Of a stretch of DNA of 64,000 nucleotides, positions 9,333 through 17,729 are shown piece by piece. This DNA is from a bacterium (lineage in GTDB: Bacteria > Eisenbacteria > RBG-16-71-46 > CAIMUX01), in the NCBI GenBank assembly GCA_030431975.1, contig JAUIHP010000017.1, positions 62,001 through 126,000 of the forward strand. The letters are read 5' to 3'. Every line of letters starts with the position of its first letter. The first letter of the stretch is position 1. The notes below the pieces were generated by a model, which worked only from the letters and a program-made list of their open reading frames with translations, was not told the origin of the DNA and ran no database searches. The translations under genes were made by a program, and so were the position numbers.

Positions 9333-10235
9333 TCAGTGGACTTCGACACCCATCTGCTCGAGCAGTCTCTCGAGTTCCTCGTCGCTGAAGTAGCGAATCT
9401 CCAGCTTTCCGCCTTTCGTGCCATGATCAAGGCGCACTTCCGTTCCCAAAGTCTGCCGAATAGCCTCTTCTACGCGGATAACTTGGGGATCTCTCGGTTT
9501 CTTGACATTTGGCTGGCTCGCTATCCGGGGCTCCACCTCCACGTCATCCGGAGTCGTCGGAACTGGAATCGGGTCTGAGAGATGGTTCTCGATGTCTCGA
9601 ACACTCCACCCTTCCTCAACAACGCGTGCGGCCAGTTGAATCTGCTCTTCCGCGCTCTCCAGCTTGAGAAGCGCCCGCGCGTGACCGGCAGAGAGCGTTC
9701 CACTTGAAATCTCGGAAAGGACCTGGTCGGGTAAGTTAAGTAACCGCAACAAGTTGGTAACCGTACTGCGATTCTTGCCCACCGCTTTGGAGATCTCTGC
9801 GTGGGTCCGCCCGAACTCCTCAACGAGGCGATGGTATGCCTTGGCCTCGTCTACAGCGTTGAGATCCTCCCGCTGGATGTTCTCGATCAGAGCGATCTCG
9901 AGACTTGCCCTTTCTCCCAGGTCTCGTATCAGAACCGGGACACTGGACATCCCCGCTCTCGCCGAGGCCCGGAGCCGGCGTTCTCCTGCAACCAATTCGA
10001 ACGTTCCGTCTGAAAGCGACCGGACGATAAGGGGCTCGATCACTCCTCGCTCGCGGATCGAATCGGAGAGCTCCTGGAGGTTCTCCTCGTCCATGACAGT
10101 TCTCGGTTGCCGCGGATTTGGTATGACCCGCTCGATCGGGACGACCAGTACGCGGTCGTCACCGGTTCCGCCGGCTGCCTTTTCCGTTGGGATGAGCGCA
10201 TCGAGGCCGCGCCCTAGCGCCTTCCTACCGCTCAT
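9333..10235 (-). CDS. parB: chromosome partitioning protein ParB
   Basis: 300 residues. The N-terminus KALGRGLDALIP is the ParA-contact segment. The ParB/Srx CTP-binding domain follows (VIPNPRQPRTVMDE, then the signature GERRLRASARAG), then the helix-turn-helix (TVTNLLRLLNLPDQV) and a C-terminal dimerisation segment. ParB loads on parS sites as a CTP-dependent clamp. It overlaps the parA end by 11 bp and is translationally coupled. Three perfect parS sites lie upstream of parA. Confidence 0.98.
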   Translation of the reverse strand: MSGRKALGRGLDALIPTEKAAGGTGDDRVLVVPIERVIPNPRQPRTVMDEENLQELSDSIRERGVIEPLIVRSLSDGTFELVAGERRLRASARAGMSSVPVLIRDLGERASLEIALIENIQREDLNAVDEAKAYHRLVEEFGRTHAEISKAVGKNRSTVTNLLRLLNLPDQVLSEISSGTLSAGHARALLKLESAEEQIQLAARVVEEGWSVRDIENHLSDPIPVPTTPDDVEVEPRIASQPNVKKPRDPQVIRVEEAIRQTLGTEVRLDHGTKGGKLEIRYFSDEELERLLEQMGVEVH

Positions 10236-11085
10236 TCGCCAGCACCTCCTCAGCGAGGTGTAGGTAGCTTTTCGCCCCTACACAGTGAAGGTCGTACTCG
10301 GTAATGGGCTGGCCAAAGCTCGGCGCCTCTCCGAGTCGAACGTTTCTCGGGATCATTGTCTCGTAGACCCTGGATCCAAAGTATGAGCGGGCCTCTTCGG
10401 CGACCTGCGCGGAGAGGTTGAGACGACCGTCATACATCGTCAGGAGGACTCCCTCGATCTGCAGATCGGTGTTGAGACTGTCCTGGATCCGGGAGAGGGT
10501 CTCCAGCAGGTGGGTAACCCCTTCCAGGGCGTAGTACTCGCACTGAAGTGGGATCAGTACCGACTTTGCCGCGACCAATGCGTTCAGGGTCAGGAGGCTC
10601 AGTGACGGCGGGCAGTCTACGAACACAAAGTCAAACTCTGAAGCGACCTCGTCCAGGGCCCGCTGAAGCCGGGTTTCCCGCCCCTCCTCATCCACCAACT
10701 CGACTTCGCACCCAGCCAAGGATGGGGAAGACGGGCATAGCCGAAGGTTTGGCAGCACTTCTACCATGCAGTCCCGCAGCGACTTAGCTCCAGTTAACAC
10801 ATCGTAGGCAGTGGGCGTTCCCTTGTCTGTGGCAAACCCGACACCTGATGTCGCGTTTGCCTGCGGGTCCAAGTCGACCAGCAAGACTCGACAACCCTGG
10901 CGGGCCAGCGCGGCGCTCAAGTTCACCGCAGTCGTAGTCTTTCCGACTCCCCCCTTCTGGTTGGCGACGGCGATCGCACGATACGACCTAACCTGCCTAA
11001 CCCTCTGTTCTGTAACGGTTTCTGGTGTTGGTACCGGTGTGTCCGCCTGTGATGTATCCAGGCTGGAGGCGGCGTAGGTCCACAT
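10225..11085 (-). CDS. parA: chromosome partitioning ATPase ParA
   Basis: 286 residues from the ATG at 11083-11085 (GAAAGGA upstream); a TTG 51 bases earlier is less likely. The deviant Walker A KGGVGKTT follows ANQ, with LVDLDPQANATSG, DCPPSL and LIPLQCEYYALEG as ParA signatures. An unusual N-terminal tail of about 38 residues, rich in Thr and Pro, precedes the ATPase. It moves ParB-parS complexes using ATP on the nucleoid. It is cotranscribed with parB and preceded by the parS-containing region. Confidence 0.98.
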   Translation of the reverse strand: MWTYAASSLDTSQADTPVPTPETVTEQRVRQVRSYRAIAVANQKGGVGKTTTAVNLSAALARQGCRVLLVDLDPQANATSGVGFATDKGTPTAYDVLTGAKSLRDCMVEVLPNLRLCPSSPSLAGCEVELVDEEGRETRLQRALDEVASEFDFVFVDCPPSLSLLTLNALVAAKSVLIPLQCEYYALEGVTHLLETLSRIQDSLNTDLQIEGVLLTMYDGRLNLSAQVAEEARSYFGSRVYETMIPRNVRLGEAPSFGQPITEYDLHCVGAKSYLHLAEEVLANER

Positions 11086-11171
11086 TGCCGAGTCCTTTCG
11101 GGCTGGAGGTCTTGGAGTCACCCCTGTTGGCCGCAAAGTAGCAATCTGGTTCTCAGCAGGTCAATTGACAT

Positions 11172-11187
11172 TGTTTCACGTGAAACA
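11172..11187. promoter_or_regulatory. parS site 1
   Basis: Perfect 16-bp palindrome TGTTTCACGTGAAACA, the consensus ParB-binding parS sequence, 87 bp upstream of the parA start. It may also let ParB regulate parAB. Confidence 0.97.
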
Positions 11188-11398
11188 CCCCCTCTGTGGA
11201 ACCTCTCGTCATCGTCCATTCCCGCAATTGCTTGCGTCGATTCGGTCGCTCGAAAAATTCTGGCCCATGAACTTGGTCCAGGTGCACGTTTTCACGCGCC
11301 CTCATCACGAATGGCGATCCATCCTGCGGGACCGGTGAGTCTTTGCGGTTGGAAGTACGGAGCCGCAGGGAGTCCGTAGCACTGGGGTTTGAGGACTA

Positions 11399-11442
11399 GA
11401 TCCGGGGTTCGGGATCCGGGAGTTCGGGATCCGGGGGTTGGA
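11399..11442. repeat. three 14-15-bp G-rich repeats
   Basis: Three consecutive near-identical units: GATCCGGGGTTCGG (11399-11412), GATCCGGGAGTTCGG (11413-11427) and GATCCGGGGGTTGGA (11428-11442). They lie between parS sites 1 and 2 and do not encode a plausible protein. Confidence 0.8.
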
Positions 11443-11792
11443 CCCGGGAGACGGGCTCGGTGGGACTCGTCCCAGCGGGCAGGTCCGAGGCTGGGACCCT
11501 GGGGGAACAAGACCCGGTGGGTGGGTCCGGAGACAGGCCCCTGAGGATTGGGTTGTGGACGGAAGATTGCGGACGCCGGGTTCCTAACCTGCGACGACAC
11601 AGCGTCCTTTGGGGATCAACTCAGGAGGGGAGAACGACGACGGCGGATCGTCGCTGTAACGTCAACGACCCAGAAACACTTAGCCGGATCCCGTCCGCAA
11701 TCCTCCGGCCACAACCTGAGGATTGGACCGGGTCCTGGGTGCCAGGTCCTAAGGTGCTGAGTCTTGGGGTTGGGTCGATGTCTTAAGATGTC

Positions 11793-11862
11793 TTAGGGTC
11801 GAGGTCTTAGCGTCCACATCTTAGGGTCCAGATCTTAGGGTCCAGGTCTTGGGGTCGGGGTC
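11793..11862. repeat. five tandem 14-bp repeats of TTAGGGTCCAGGTC type
   Basis: Five head-to-tail units of exactly 14 bp: TTAGGGTCGAGGTC, TTAGCGTCCACATC, TTAGGGTCCAGATC, TTAGGGTCCAGGTC and TTGGGGTCGGGGTC. Shorter degenerate units precede them from about 11762. They sit between parS sites 1 and 2. The unit length is not a multiple of three, which argues against coding. Confidence 0.88.
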
Positions 11863-12095
11863 CTGGCCCAATCCCTAGGTCCAGGCCCGCCTTCGCTCCG
11901 GCCCGTCGGGAGTTCGTCTTGAGGGAGAGGTTTCGGACAATGGTTGTGGGGCCTCGTCCGGCAAGGGGCACGCCCCACTGCCATCGGCCGCTCTGAGCCC
12001 GACTTCTTTTCCCCGGAATCAGGATAGGACAGTACTGATCCGCCTCGAGGCCTGTTGTGAGCCCAGGAGCGTTCGCCTGCCGCCACGAGAGCGAT

Positions 12096-12111
12096 TGTTT
12101 CACGTGAAACA
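12096..12111. promoter_or_regulatory. parS site 2
   Basis: Perfect TGTTTCACGTGAAACA palindrome within the long rsmG-parA gap, identical to sites 1 and 3. Confidence 0.97.
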
Positions 12112-12315
12112 CTCCCGATCTCCATATGAAGGCTGCCCTTGTCCTTACGTTGGTGCTGATCCCGCCGTTCTACGAGCGGTCCAACTGAGAGATGGTGACT
12201 CTCCCTGGTGGAGCTGATCAGGCGGAGTCCAACCTTCCATTCTCACCCAGACTCGGACCGAGCCGGTTTCAAGACGCTTGTCGCAGCGCTGCAATGCCTG
12301 GTGGACTACCGAAAG

Positions 12316-12331
12316 TGTTTCACGTGAAACA
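12316..12331. promoter_or_regulatory. parS site 3
   Basis: Third perfect TGTTTCACGTGAAACA palindrome, about 140 bp past the end of rsmG and about 5.3 kb from the putative oriC. The cluster of three is typical of origin-proximal centromeres. Confidence 0.97.
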
Positions 12332-12470
12332 CCGCGTCGAACACCAGTACCTGCTCGGCCGTCGCTCTGGCTCGGCGTGTGACTAGTGCGTGACTAGAGC
12401 GAATAAGAGAAGGGAGTGCCCAGCCCCCAGAGGACGGGGGCATGGAGCAGGTGGCGGGCCTTCAGCCCTG

Positions 12471-13166
12471 TCAGGGCCACCGCGAAAGGGACAAGACATG
12501 AGCCTGGGTCCACGGTAGGCGAATCACGGACTCAGCGGCAAAGTCGGGCCGGAGAACTCCAGCTTTCTCTGCGGCATCCAACTCGTCCCTCCAACCCGGA
12601 CCTTTGAACGTGACAAACCGCCCCCCTGGCTTCACCAGACGGCCGAATCCCTTCAAGCAGTCCAGCACCGGTGCCACAGCTTTCGTGGTAACGACATCAA
12701 AGCCAAACTCGTTTCCGTCCCGAAGAAACTCTTCGGCCCGCCTCCGTTGGACCGGAACCTCCAGGCCAAGCTCCTTGGCAACATGCTCGAGGAAGTCGCA
12801 GCGCTTGTTGGAGGAGTCCAAGAGGGTCATCTCAATCTGTGGGCACACAATGGCTAGCACCATTCCCGGGAATCCAGCCCCAGTGCCGACATCGATCCAG
12901 CGTTGGCCGGCGACAGGCGGCGACACGAGAATCGGACCCAGGGAGGCAGAAACGTGTCGACGAATGACATTCGCCGTATCGTTTCGGCTCATCAAGTTAT
13001 GCTTCTGGTTCCAGGAAACGAGATGCCGAGCGTAGCTGAGAAGCAAAGACCGAGCCCGAACAGATAACTCTATCTGAAAGGGCTCGGTGGCTATCCTCAG
13101 CTCTTCGAGGTCTCGAACGAGTGGATCCGAGGCCGAGTCTTCCGGCGGTCGGTTCGTCCGAGACAT
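12471..13166 (-). CDS. rsmG: 16S rRNA (guanine-527-N7)-methyltransferase RsmG
   Basis: 231 residues, close to the family's usual length. The SAM-binding core reads WIDVGTGAGFPGMVLAI, followed by LLDSSNKRCDFLEHVAKELGL and VTTKAVAP, all RsmG hallmarks; LSYARHLVSWNQKHNLMSR is the typical N-terminal helix. It methylates G527 of 16S rRNA. It starts 3 bp after the jag stop, so it is coupled to jag. The usual partner mnmG is not next to it here. Confidence 0.97.
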   Translation of the reverse strand: MSRTNRPPEDSASDPLVRDLEELRIATEPFQIELSVRARSLLLSYARHLVSWNQKHNLMSRNDTANVIRRHVSASLGPILVSPPVAGQRWIDVGTGAGFPGMVLAIVCPQIEMTLLDSSNKRCDFLEHVAKELGLEVPVQRRRAEEFLRDGNEFGFDVVTTKAVAPVLDCLKGFGRLVKPGGRFVTFKGPGWRDELDAAEKAGVLRPDFAAESVIRLPWTQAHVLSLSRWP

Positions 13167-13169
13167 AAG

Positions 13170-14516
13170 CTAACGACGACGGACTTTCTTCGACGGGCGA
13201 GCCCGGCGTCCCCAGTCCGACACTGTTTCTGACTTATCGTTCTGGTCACTTCCCATGGCTTCGGCACTCGAAATAAGGTCGAGGACCTCGCCGGAAACCG
13301 TAGGCTCGGCCGCCGGCTTCGAGCGACGCGGCGGCCTGGAGCCGGAGTCGCGATCGCGGCGGCGGTCACGGTCACGGTCACGATCGCGGTCGCGGGCGTG
13401 TGAATCAGAGGGTCCGTCGCCGATGATGACATCATCGACTTCTCCGCCCTCTGACCCTTCGGCCTCGAGCAGGACCCGCTTCACAACCCCACTCCCTAGA
13501 GCCCGCGACGTCACGCCTTCCATGTCCGTCAGAGCACGATGAATGACCCGCCGTTCAGACGGCCGAAGTGGCTCCGTCTGCTGAGAGCGTCCCGTCTTGA
13601 GAACTTCCTCGGCCATCTCGCGCGCCTGATCCGCCAAAGCGGATTCCCTACGCTCACGGTAGCCCGACACATCAATCTTGATTGTTGCGTAGTTCTCACG
13701 TCCCTGTGTAACCGATTTGTAGACAAGATGTTGAAGCGCGTCCAACGTCTCGCCCTTCCGTCCGATGAGAATGCCGTCGTCGTCTCCGCCTTCGATCGTC
13801 AGGAGGTATGCACCCTCCTCGAACTTGGCGTCGACCTCGGGGGAGAAGCCCATTCGGTCGAGGATTCCGGAAAGGAGCTCTGAGGCCTGCTTTTCGAATG
13901 CCGGATCCGGCTCGGTCATGAGAGTTCCGGATTCGCGCTCGCCTCCACGGCGATCTCCTCGGCGTGGGCGATCTCCGCCCTCATCCCGGCGGCGCCGGCG
14001 GCGATTTCCATCGCGATCTCCGGAACGGCCGCGCGGACGGTCGTCACGATCGCGGCTGCGGCCTCCGCGGCCTCCATCCCGCTCTCCACCACGCTCACCA
14101 CGGTCGTTGCGGTCTCCGCGGCTGCGGCGATCTCTTCCTTCACCGCGCTCCTCATCGTTTCCACGCTCAGGCGCGTCCCCGCGGTCGCCTCGATCACGAG
14201 CCTCTGCTCCGCGGCCCCGCTCTTCGCCCCCATCGCGCCGACGGCGGCGACCGTCACGATCGCCTCCATCACGAGACCGTCCTTCACCCTCACCACCACG
14301 GCCGCGTGCGTCAGATCGTTTGAGAATGGCGCGGACCCGCGCTTCCTTGGAGCCAATGCCGAGGAATCCGCCACGTCCTTCGTCGAGCACTTCGATTTCT
14401 AGGTCGTGCTCTGATGCTTTGAGAATGGACGTGGCTTTGGCTACTGCGTCATCAATAGACCGTCCGGTGACTTCTACGCTTTTTCTTTCTTTCGGTGACC
14501 GTCTTCTCCTGGACAT
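13170..14516 (-). CDS. jag: Jag/KhpB RNA-binding protein with a long Arg/Asp/Gly-rich insert
   Basis: 448 residues, about twice the usual 200-250. The Jag-N domain (about 10-65: VEVTGRSIDDAVAKATSIL, GGFLGIGSKEA) is followed by about 130 residues of Arg/Gly/Asp low complexity. Next come a KH domain with the GRKGETLDALQHL loop and an R3H domain (LRPSERRVIHRALTDMEGV). A second Asp-Arg repeat and a basic tail close the protein. Jag binds RNA and in Gram-positives affects cell elongation with YidC. It sits between yidC and rsmG in the conserved order. Confidence 0.95.
   Translation of the reverse strand: MSRRRRSPKERKSVEVTGRSIDDAVAKATSILKASEHDLEIEVLDEGRGGFLGIGSKEARVRAILKRSDARGRGGEGEGRSRDGGDRDGRRRRRDGGEERGRGAEARDRGDRGDAPERGNDEERGEGRDRRSRGDRNDRGERGGERDGGRGGRSRDRDDRPRGRSGDRDGNRRRRRRDEGGDRPRRGDRRGGERESGTLMTEPDPAFEKQASELLSGILDRMGFSPEVDAKFEEGAYLLTIEGGDDDGILIGRKGETLDALQHLVYKSVTQGRENYATIKIDVSGYRERRESALADQAREMAEEVLKTGRSQQTEPLRPSERRVIHRALTDMEGVTSRALGSGVVKRVLLEAEGSEGGEVDDVIIGDGPSDSHARDRDRDRDRDRRRDRDSGSRPPRRSKPAAEPTVSGEVLDLISSAEAMGSDQNDKSETVSDWGRRARPSKKVRRR
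13350..13404 (-). repeat. hexamer-type repeat encoding (Asp-Arg)n in jag
   Basis: Near-tandem GACCGT/GACCGC units on the minus strand encode the run DRDRDRDRDRRRDRD in the C-terminal linker of Jag. Such a tract can vary in length by slippage without changing frame. Confidence 0.7.
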
Positions 14517-14540
14517 CCGTCGTTCCTCATTGCCTTCTAG

Positions 14541-16241
14541 TTACGCGGCGGCTTTCTCCACGCGCGTCTCTCGGTTGATCATGAATTGCTGGCCAATCTG
14601 CAGGACATTGCTCACGGTCCAGTAGAGAACCAACCCGGACGGCAGGGCATAGAAGAAGAAAAGCATCATGACCGGCATGATGTAGGTCAGCGCTGCCTGC
14701 CGTGGGTCGGTGGGGGTCAGTTTGCTCTGAATGAGCATCGTGACCGCCATGAGGATCGGGAGAATATGGATCGGGAAGCCCAGCAAACTTCCGATCGCGT
14801 CCGGTACAGAAAGGTCATTGATCCACAAGAAGAATGGCTCCTTGCGGAGTTCGATCGCGTTACTCAGAACGGAGTAGAGCGCGACGAATACGGGCATCTG
14901 GACAAGCATCGGCAGGCATCCGCCCAGCGGATTCACCTTGTGCTTCTTATAGAGCTCGAAGATCTCCTGCTGCTTCCGCTGCGGGTCGTCTTTGTACTGC
15001 TCATTGAGCTTGTCCATCTCGGGCTTCAGCACCTGAAGCGCGCGCATGCTCTCCAACGACTTCTTCGTCAGCGGGTAGAACATGAGTTTGGTGACGACGG
15101 ACAGGATGATGATGACGACGCCGTAGTTGGGAATGAACTCGTGCAGCCAGTTCATCGCGAACAGAAGCAGGCGGCTGAACGGTCGGATCCAGCTCCAACC
15201 CAGGTCGACGGCGTTCTCCAGTCCGACGTCGAGCGCAGAGAGGCGGTCGTACTCCATCGGACCGGTGTAGATCTGGAACGAATAGCGACTGGGCCCGGTT
15301 TCCTGCAGCGGAACCCGTAGCTCCGTCCGGACCTTGCCGTTGTCATCGACTTTGGCCTCGACCGTCCCGAACATGGGGTTCTCGGCGATGAGGGTCGACG
15401 TAAAGTAGCGGCTGCGGACACCGAACCAGTGGATCGCGCCCTCGTTGGACTTTTCCCAGCCGGGCTTCCTCTTCTCCTGGCTTTCCTTCCACAGCTTGTT
15501 GTCGACGAACGCGATCGCGGATTGCCCACCACTGGAGCCACCCATACCGCCACCGATCTTGTCCTCGAGAACGGGAATGCCGTCCGGAAACGCGATGATG
15601 ACCTCACCGTCGCCTCGTAGATTCGGGGCGTTGTCGATCAGAAGATCGAAGTCCGCAAGATACTCGTCCACGTCAAAGCCGTAGGAGATCTGGACCTTCA
15701 TCCCATCGGCGGTCGAGGTCTCCAGCAGGTAGCGGTCTCCATCGGACCGGGGAATTCGATTGATGGAGAAGGGGGCGTCGGACAGCGAAATCTGACCCGA
15801 ATCAACCATCAGGTCGATCTCGAAAAGGCCGTCCCGATCCTCAACCAGTTCCGCTGGATGATCCTGCTTGTCGGTGTAGTCCTGAAGTTGCCAACTGGAA
15901 ATCAGCCCGCCCGTGGATTCCAGGGAGGCCGAATAGAGTTCGGTCCGAACGAGCTCGGTGCTCGAGGCGGCAGTGAGGACGAACTCCGGAGCGCCAGGGC
16001 GATCGGTGGAAGACGATTCCGACGACTCTGCGTCCGGAAACGAGTTCAGGGGATCTGCAGCATCGGAGCCGACACCGCGATCTGTAAGGTCCGTAGCTGG
16101 CGTCGACTCTCCGATCGGATCCGTCGACGCGGCGTTCTCTAGATCAGTTCCCTGCTGCGCCGGCGGCGGTACGAAGACGAACTGGTAGATGACTACGACG
16201 AGCCCGGCCAAAACGACCGCAAGCAGTGTTCGTCGGTCCAT
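14541..16241 (-). CDS. yidC: membrane protein insertase YidC
   Basis: 566 residues, long Gram-negative form. The first membrane helix (RTLLAVVLAGLVVVIYQFVF) is followed by an acidic Ser-rich linker, a periplasmic beta-sandwich (about 85-340) and the Oxa1 core of five helices (about 360-555), containing YGVVIIILSVVTKLMFYPLT, the cytoplasmic coiled coil and the LGGCLPMLVQMPVFVALYSV helix. It inserts and folds inner-membrane proteins, alone or with SecYEG. The start codon lies within the 3' part of yidD. Confidence 0.98.
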   Translation of the reverse strand: MDRRTLLAVVLAGLVVVIYQFVFVPPPAQQGTDLENAASTDPIGESTPATDLTDRGVGSDAADPLNSFPDAESSESSSTDRPGAPEFVLTAASSTELVRTELYSASLESTGGLISSWQLQDYTDKQDHPAELVEDRDGLFEIDLMVDSGQISLSDAPFSINRIPRSDGDRYLLETSTADGMKVQISYGFDVDEYLADFDLLIDNAPNLRGDGEVIIAFPDGIPVLEDKIGGGMGGSSGGQSAIAFVDNKLWKESQEKRKPGWEKSNEGAIHWFGVRSRYFTSTLIAENPMFGTVEAKVDDNGKVRTELRVPLQETGPSRYSFQIYTGPMEYDRLSALDVGLENAVDLGWSWIRPFSRLLLFAMNWLHEFIPNYGVVIIILSVVTKLMFYPLTKKSLESMRALQVLKPEMDKLNEQYKDDPQRKQQEIFELYKKHKVNPLGGCLPMLVQMPVFVALYSVLSNAIELRKEPFFLWINDLSVPDAIGSLLGFPIHILPILMAVTMLIQSKLTPTDPRQAALTYIMPVMMLFFFYALPSGLVLYWTVSNVLQIGQQFMINRETRVEKAAA

Positions 16242-16512
16242 TCTCCCTTTCCTTGTCCGAAGTTCCGTTCCCGGGCACAGGATCGTGACCGCCCGGGTGG
16301 AACGGGTGACATCGGGCCAACCTTCTCAAGCTCAGAAAACCGCCGTGGACGAGGCCATGCGTGTGAAGGGCCTCCTCTGCGTAGTGGGAACACGACGGAT
16401 AGAAACGGCAGGAGCTGGGAAGGGCGGGTGATATGAGTTTTTGATAGACGCGAATCGTCGAAACGGTCGTCCAAAGAAGGACCCGACGAATCAAGTGGGC
16501 GATGGACTTCAT
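16144..16512 (-). CDS. yidD: membrane protein insertion efficiency factor YidD, extended
   Basis: 122 residues. The first 70 are a clear YidD domain: IRVYQKLISPALPSSCRFYPSCSHYA with three conserved Cys, then LARCHPFHPGGHDPVP. Most family members end soon after this motif, but here the frame runs on for about 50 polar residues and overlaps yidC by 98 bp in another frame. The ATG overlaps the rnpA stop by 4 bp, so translation is coupled. The extension may be functional or simply a late stop. Confidence 0.92.
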   Translation of the reverse strand: MKSIAHLIRRVLLWTTVSTIRVYQKLISPALPSSCRFYPSCSHYAEEALHTHGLVHGGFLSLRRLARCHPFHPGGHDPVPGNGTSDKERENGPTNTACGRFGRARRSHLPVRLRTAAGAAGN

Positions 16513-16886
16513 GAGTGTTCGATGATTCCCGCGTCTTTATAGAGTCGAGCCACCTCGTCACGGATCTTTGCGAAGCCGGCATGCGGCGTCGTGTAGCGAG
16601 CGATGAGAATGAGCCGGATCCCGGAAAGAGATGTTCTTCCTCGTGCCGTTCGGTGCGCCTCTCTCAACCAGCGCTTCGCACGATTCCGACGAACGGCGGA
16701 TCCAACTTTTCTACTCGCAACGACGGCCCCGAGAAATCCCGGGGCCTCTGTTTCTTCGAAGATCATGACGACGGTGGAGGAACGTAGTACCTGTCCATGG
16801 TCGTAAAGGCGGCGGAAGTCCGCCTTGCGTCGCATCGTTTCGTCTCCGGTCATTGGCGTTACCGTCCAGGGGACCGGAACATTCAC
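16509..16886 (-). CDS. rnpA: ribonuclease P protein component
   Basis: Up to 125 residues from a GTG at 16884-16886, 4 bp after the rpmH stop; an ATG at 16851-16853 giving 114 residues is an equally good start and fits the usual length. The family signature is RRNRAKRWLREAHR, preceded by RKADFRRLYDHGQ and VVASRKVGSAV. It assists the RNase P RNA in tRNA 5' maturation. It is part of the rpmH-rnpA-yidD-yidC-jag block. Confidence 0.95.
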   Translation of the reverse strand: MNVPVPWTVTPMTGDETMRRKADFRRLYDHGQVLRSSTVVMIFEETEAPGFLGAVVASRKVGSAVRRNRAKRWLREAHRTARGRTSLSGIRLILIARYTTPHAGFAKIRDEVARLYKDAGIIEHS

Positions 16887-16890
16887 GACA

Positions 16891-17025
16891 CTAAACAGCG
16901 AGTCTCCGGCGACCTTTGGCCCGGCGACGCTTCAGAACCTTGCGACCGTTGGCGCTGCTCATCCGCTTGCGGAAACCGTGCACCTTCTTGCGTCGGCGGT
17001 TGTGAGGTTGATACGTGCGCTTCAT
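16891..17025 (-). CDS. rpmH: 50S ribosomal protein L34
   Basis: 44 residues read directly from the minus strand: it starts [20 protein letters not shown] and ends [10 protein letters not shown], an unmistakable full-length bL34. AGGGGATGGA lies upstream of the ATG at 17023-17025. It is the first gene of the minus-strand block and diverges from dnaA across the likely origin. Confidence 0.99.
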   Translation of the reverse strand: MKRTYQPHNRRRKKVHGFRKRMSSANGRKVLKRRRAKGRRRLAV

Positions 17026-17729
17026 AGCGTTTCCATCCCCTAGTGAGAACCGAGAATTCGTGTCGGCTCTTGACCTTACCTACATTGCACAGAAAGACGG
17101 ATGCTATCGAAAGTAACGATTCCGGGTCAACCCACGATTCTTGTCTGACTGAGCTGCCGCGATCGCCCCTCCCAGCGACGAACGACCACTACTACTGATC
17201 GTTCTTAAATAAGTGTTGTCACTGGATCTGAGTCGTTTTTTGCACATTTGGCGGGTCTTCCCAGGCCTCCAATCCAGCTCCATTCTTTTTTCCCACGCCG
17301 AGTTGGATGTGAGTTAAGTTTCGTTTTCGCCGCCACTTAGGGGGGCACACTCAAAAGACCTTACAAGTTGCCAGCTTCGTTTTCGCTGTGTTAGAGTACC
17401 GCCACCTCTACAGGATGACGGGGCTGTTCATAAGTATCATCAATCACTTTCCGAAGTTGAAATTGCTCCATCTGTTCTTATGGTCCTGACGCCGCTGGAG
17501 ACCTGTCTCCGTATGTGGACCACCCTGTGAGCCAGATGTTCTTTCTACCGTAGTTTTTTGATTTTCAACAATTTAGGGGTTGTTCTCTCTCGTGGATAAT
17601 GCTGTGGACACGAGTGTGGGTCTCAACGGGTCTTGCCGTGAGTTTTCTCCGACAGTGTCTTCAGTAGTTACCCCGGGTGTGGATAACTCTGTGGATAAAC
17701 TGTGCCGAAATGTGAATGAGGAACCTTGG
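17026..17729. other. putative replication origin (oriC) between rpmH and dnaA
   Basis: About 700 bp, divergent flanks, visibly more AT-rich than its surroundings. It contains a T/A-rich stretch at 17551-17576 that could be the unwinding element and a cluster of DnaA boxes right after it. Gene strands switch from minus to plus here, as expected at an origin. Confidence 0.75.
17591..17698 (+). promoter_or_regulatory. DnaA-box cluster
   Basis: Two perfect TGTGGATAA boxes at 17678-17686 and 17690-17698 are spaced 12 bp apart start to start. A one-mismatch box, CGTGGATAA, lies at 17591-17599, and a half-match (TGTGGACAC) follows near 17603. All face the same way, just upstream of the preferred dnaA start, and could serve both origin unwinding and dnaA autoregulation. 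Confidence 0.85.

Larger units (their letters stand above)
11086..12470. other. long non-coding parS/repeat region upstream of parA
   Basis: About 1.4 kb between rsmG and parA with no supportable gene; open frames are made of repeat-derived Pro/Gly/Arg. It holds three perfect parS palindromes spread over 1.16 kb and two families of short G-rich repeats, listed separately. It looks like the centromere of the ParABS system. Confidence 0.75.

Noticed and set aside
11292-12386. Several 60-110-codon frames in the parS region
   Set aside because: They read through G-rich repeats and parS palindromes, giving low-complexity Pro/Gly/Arg peptides without start signals.
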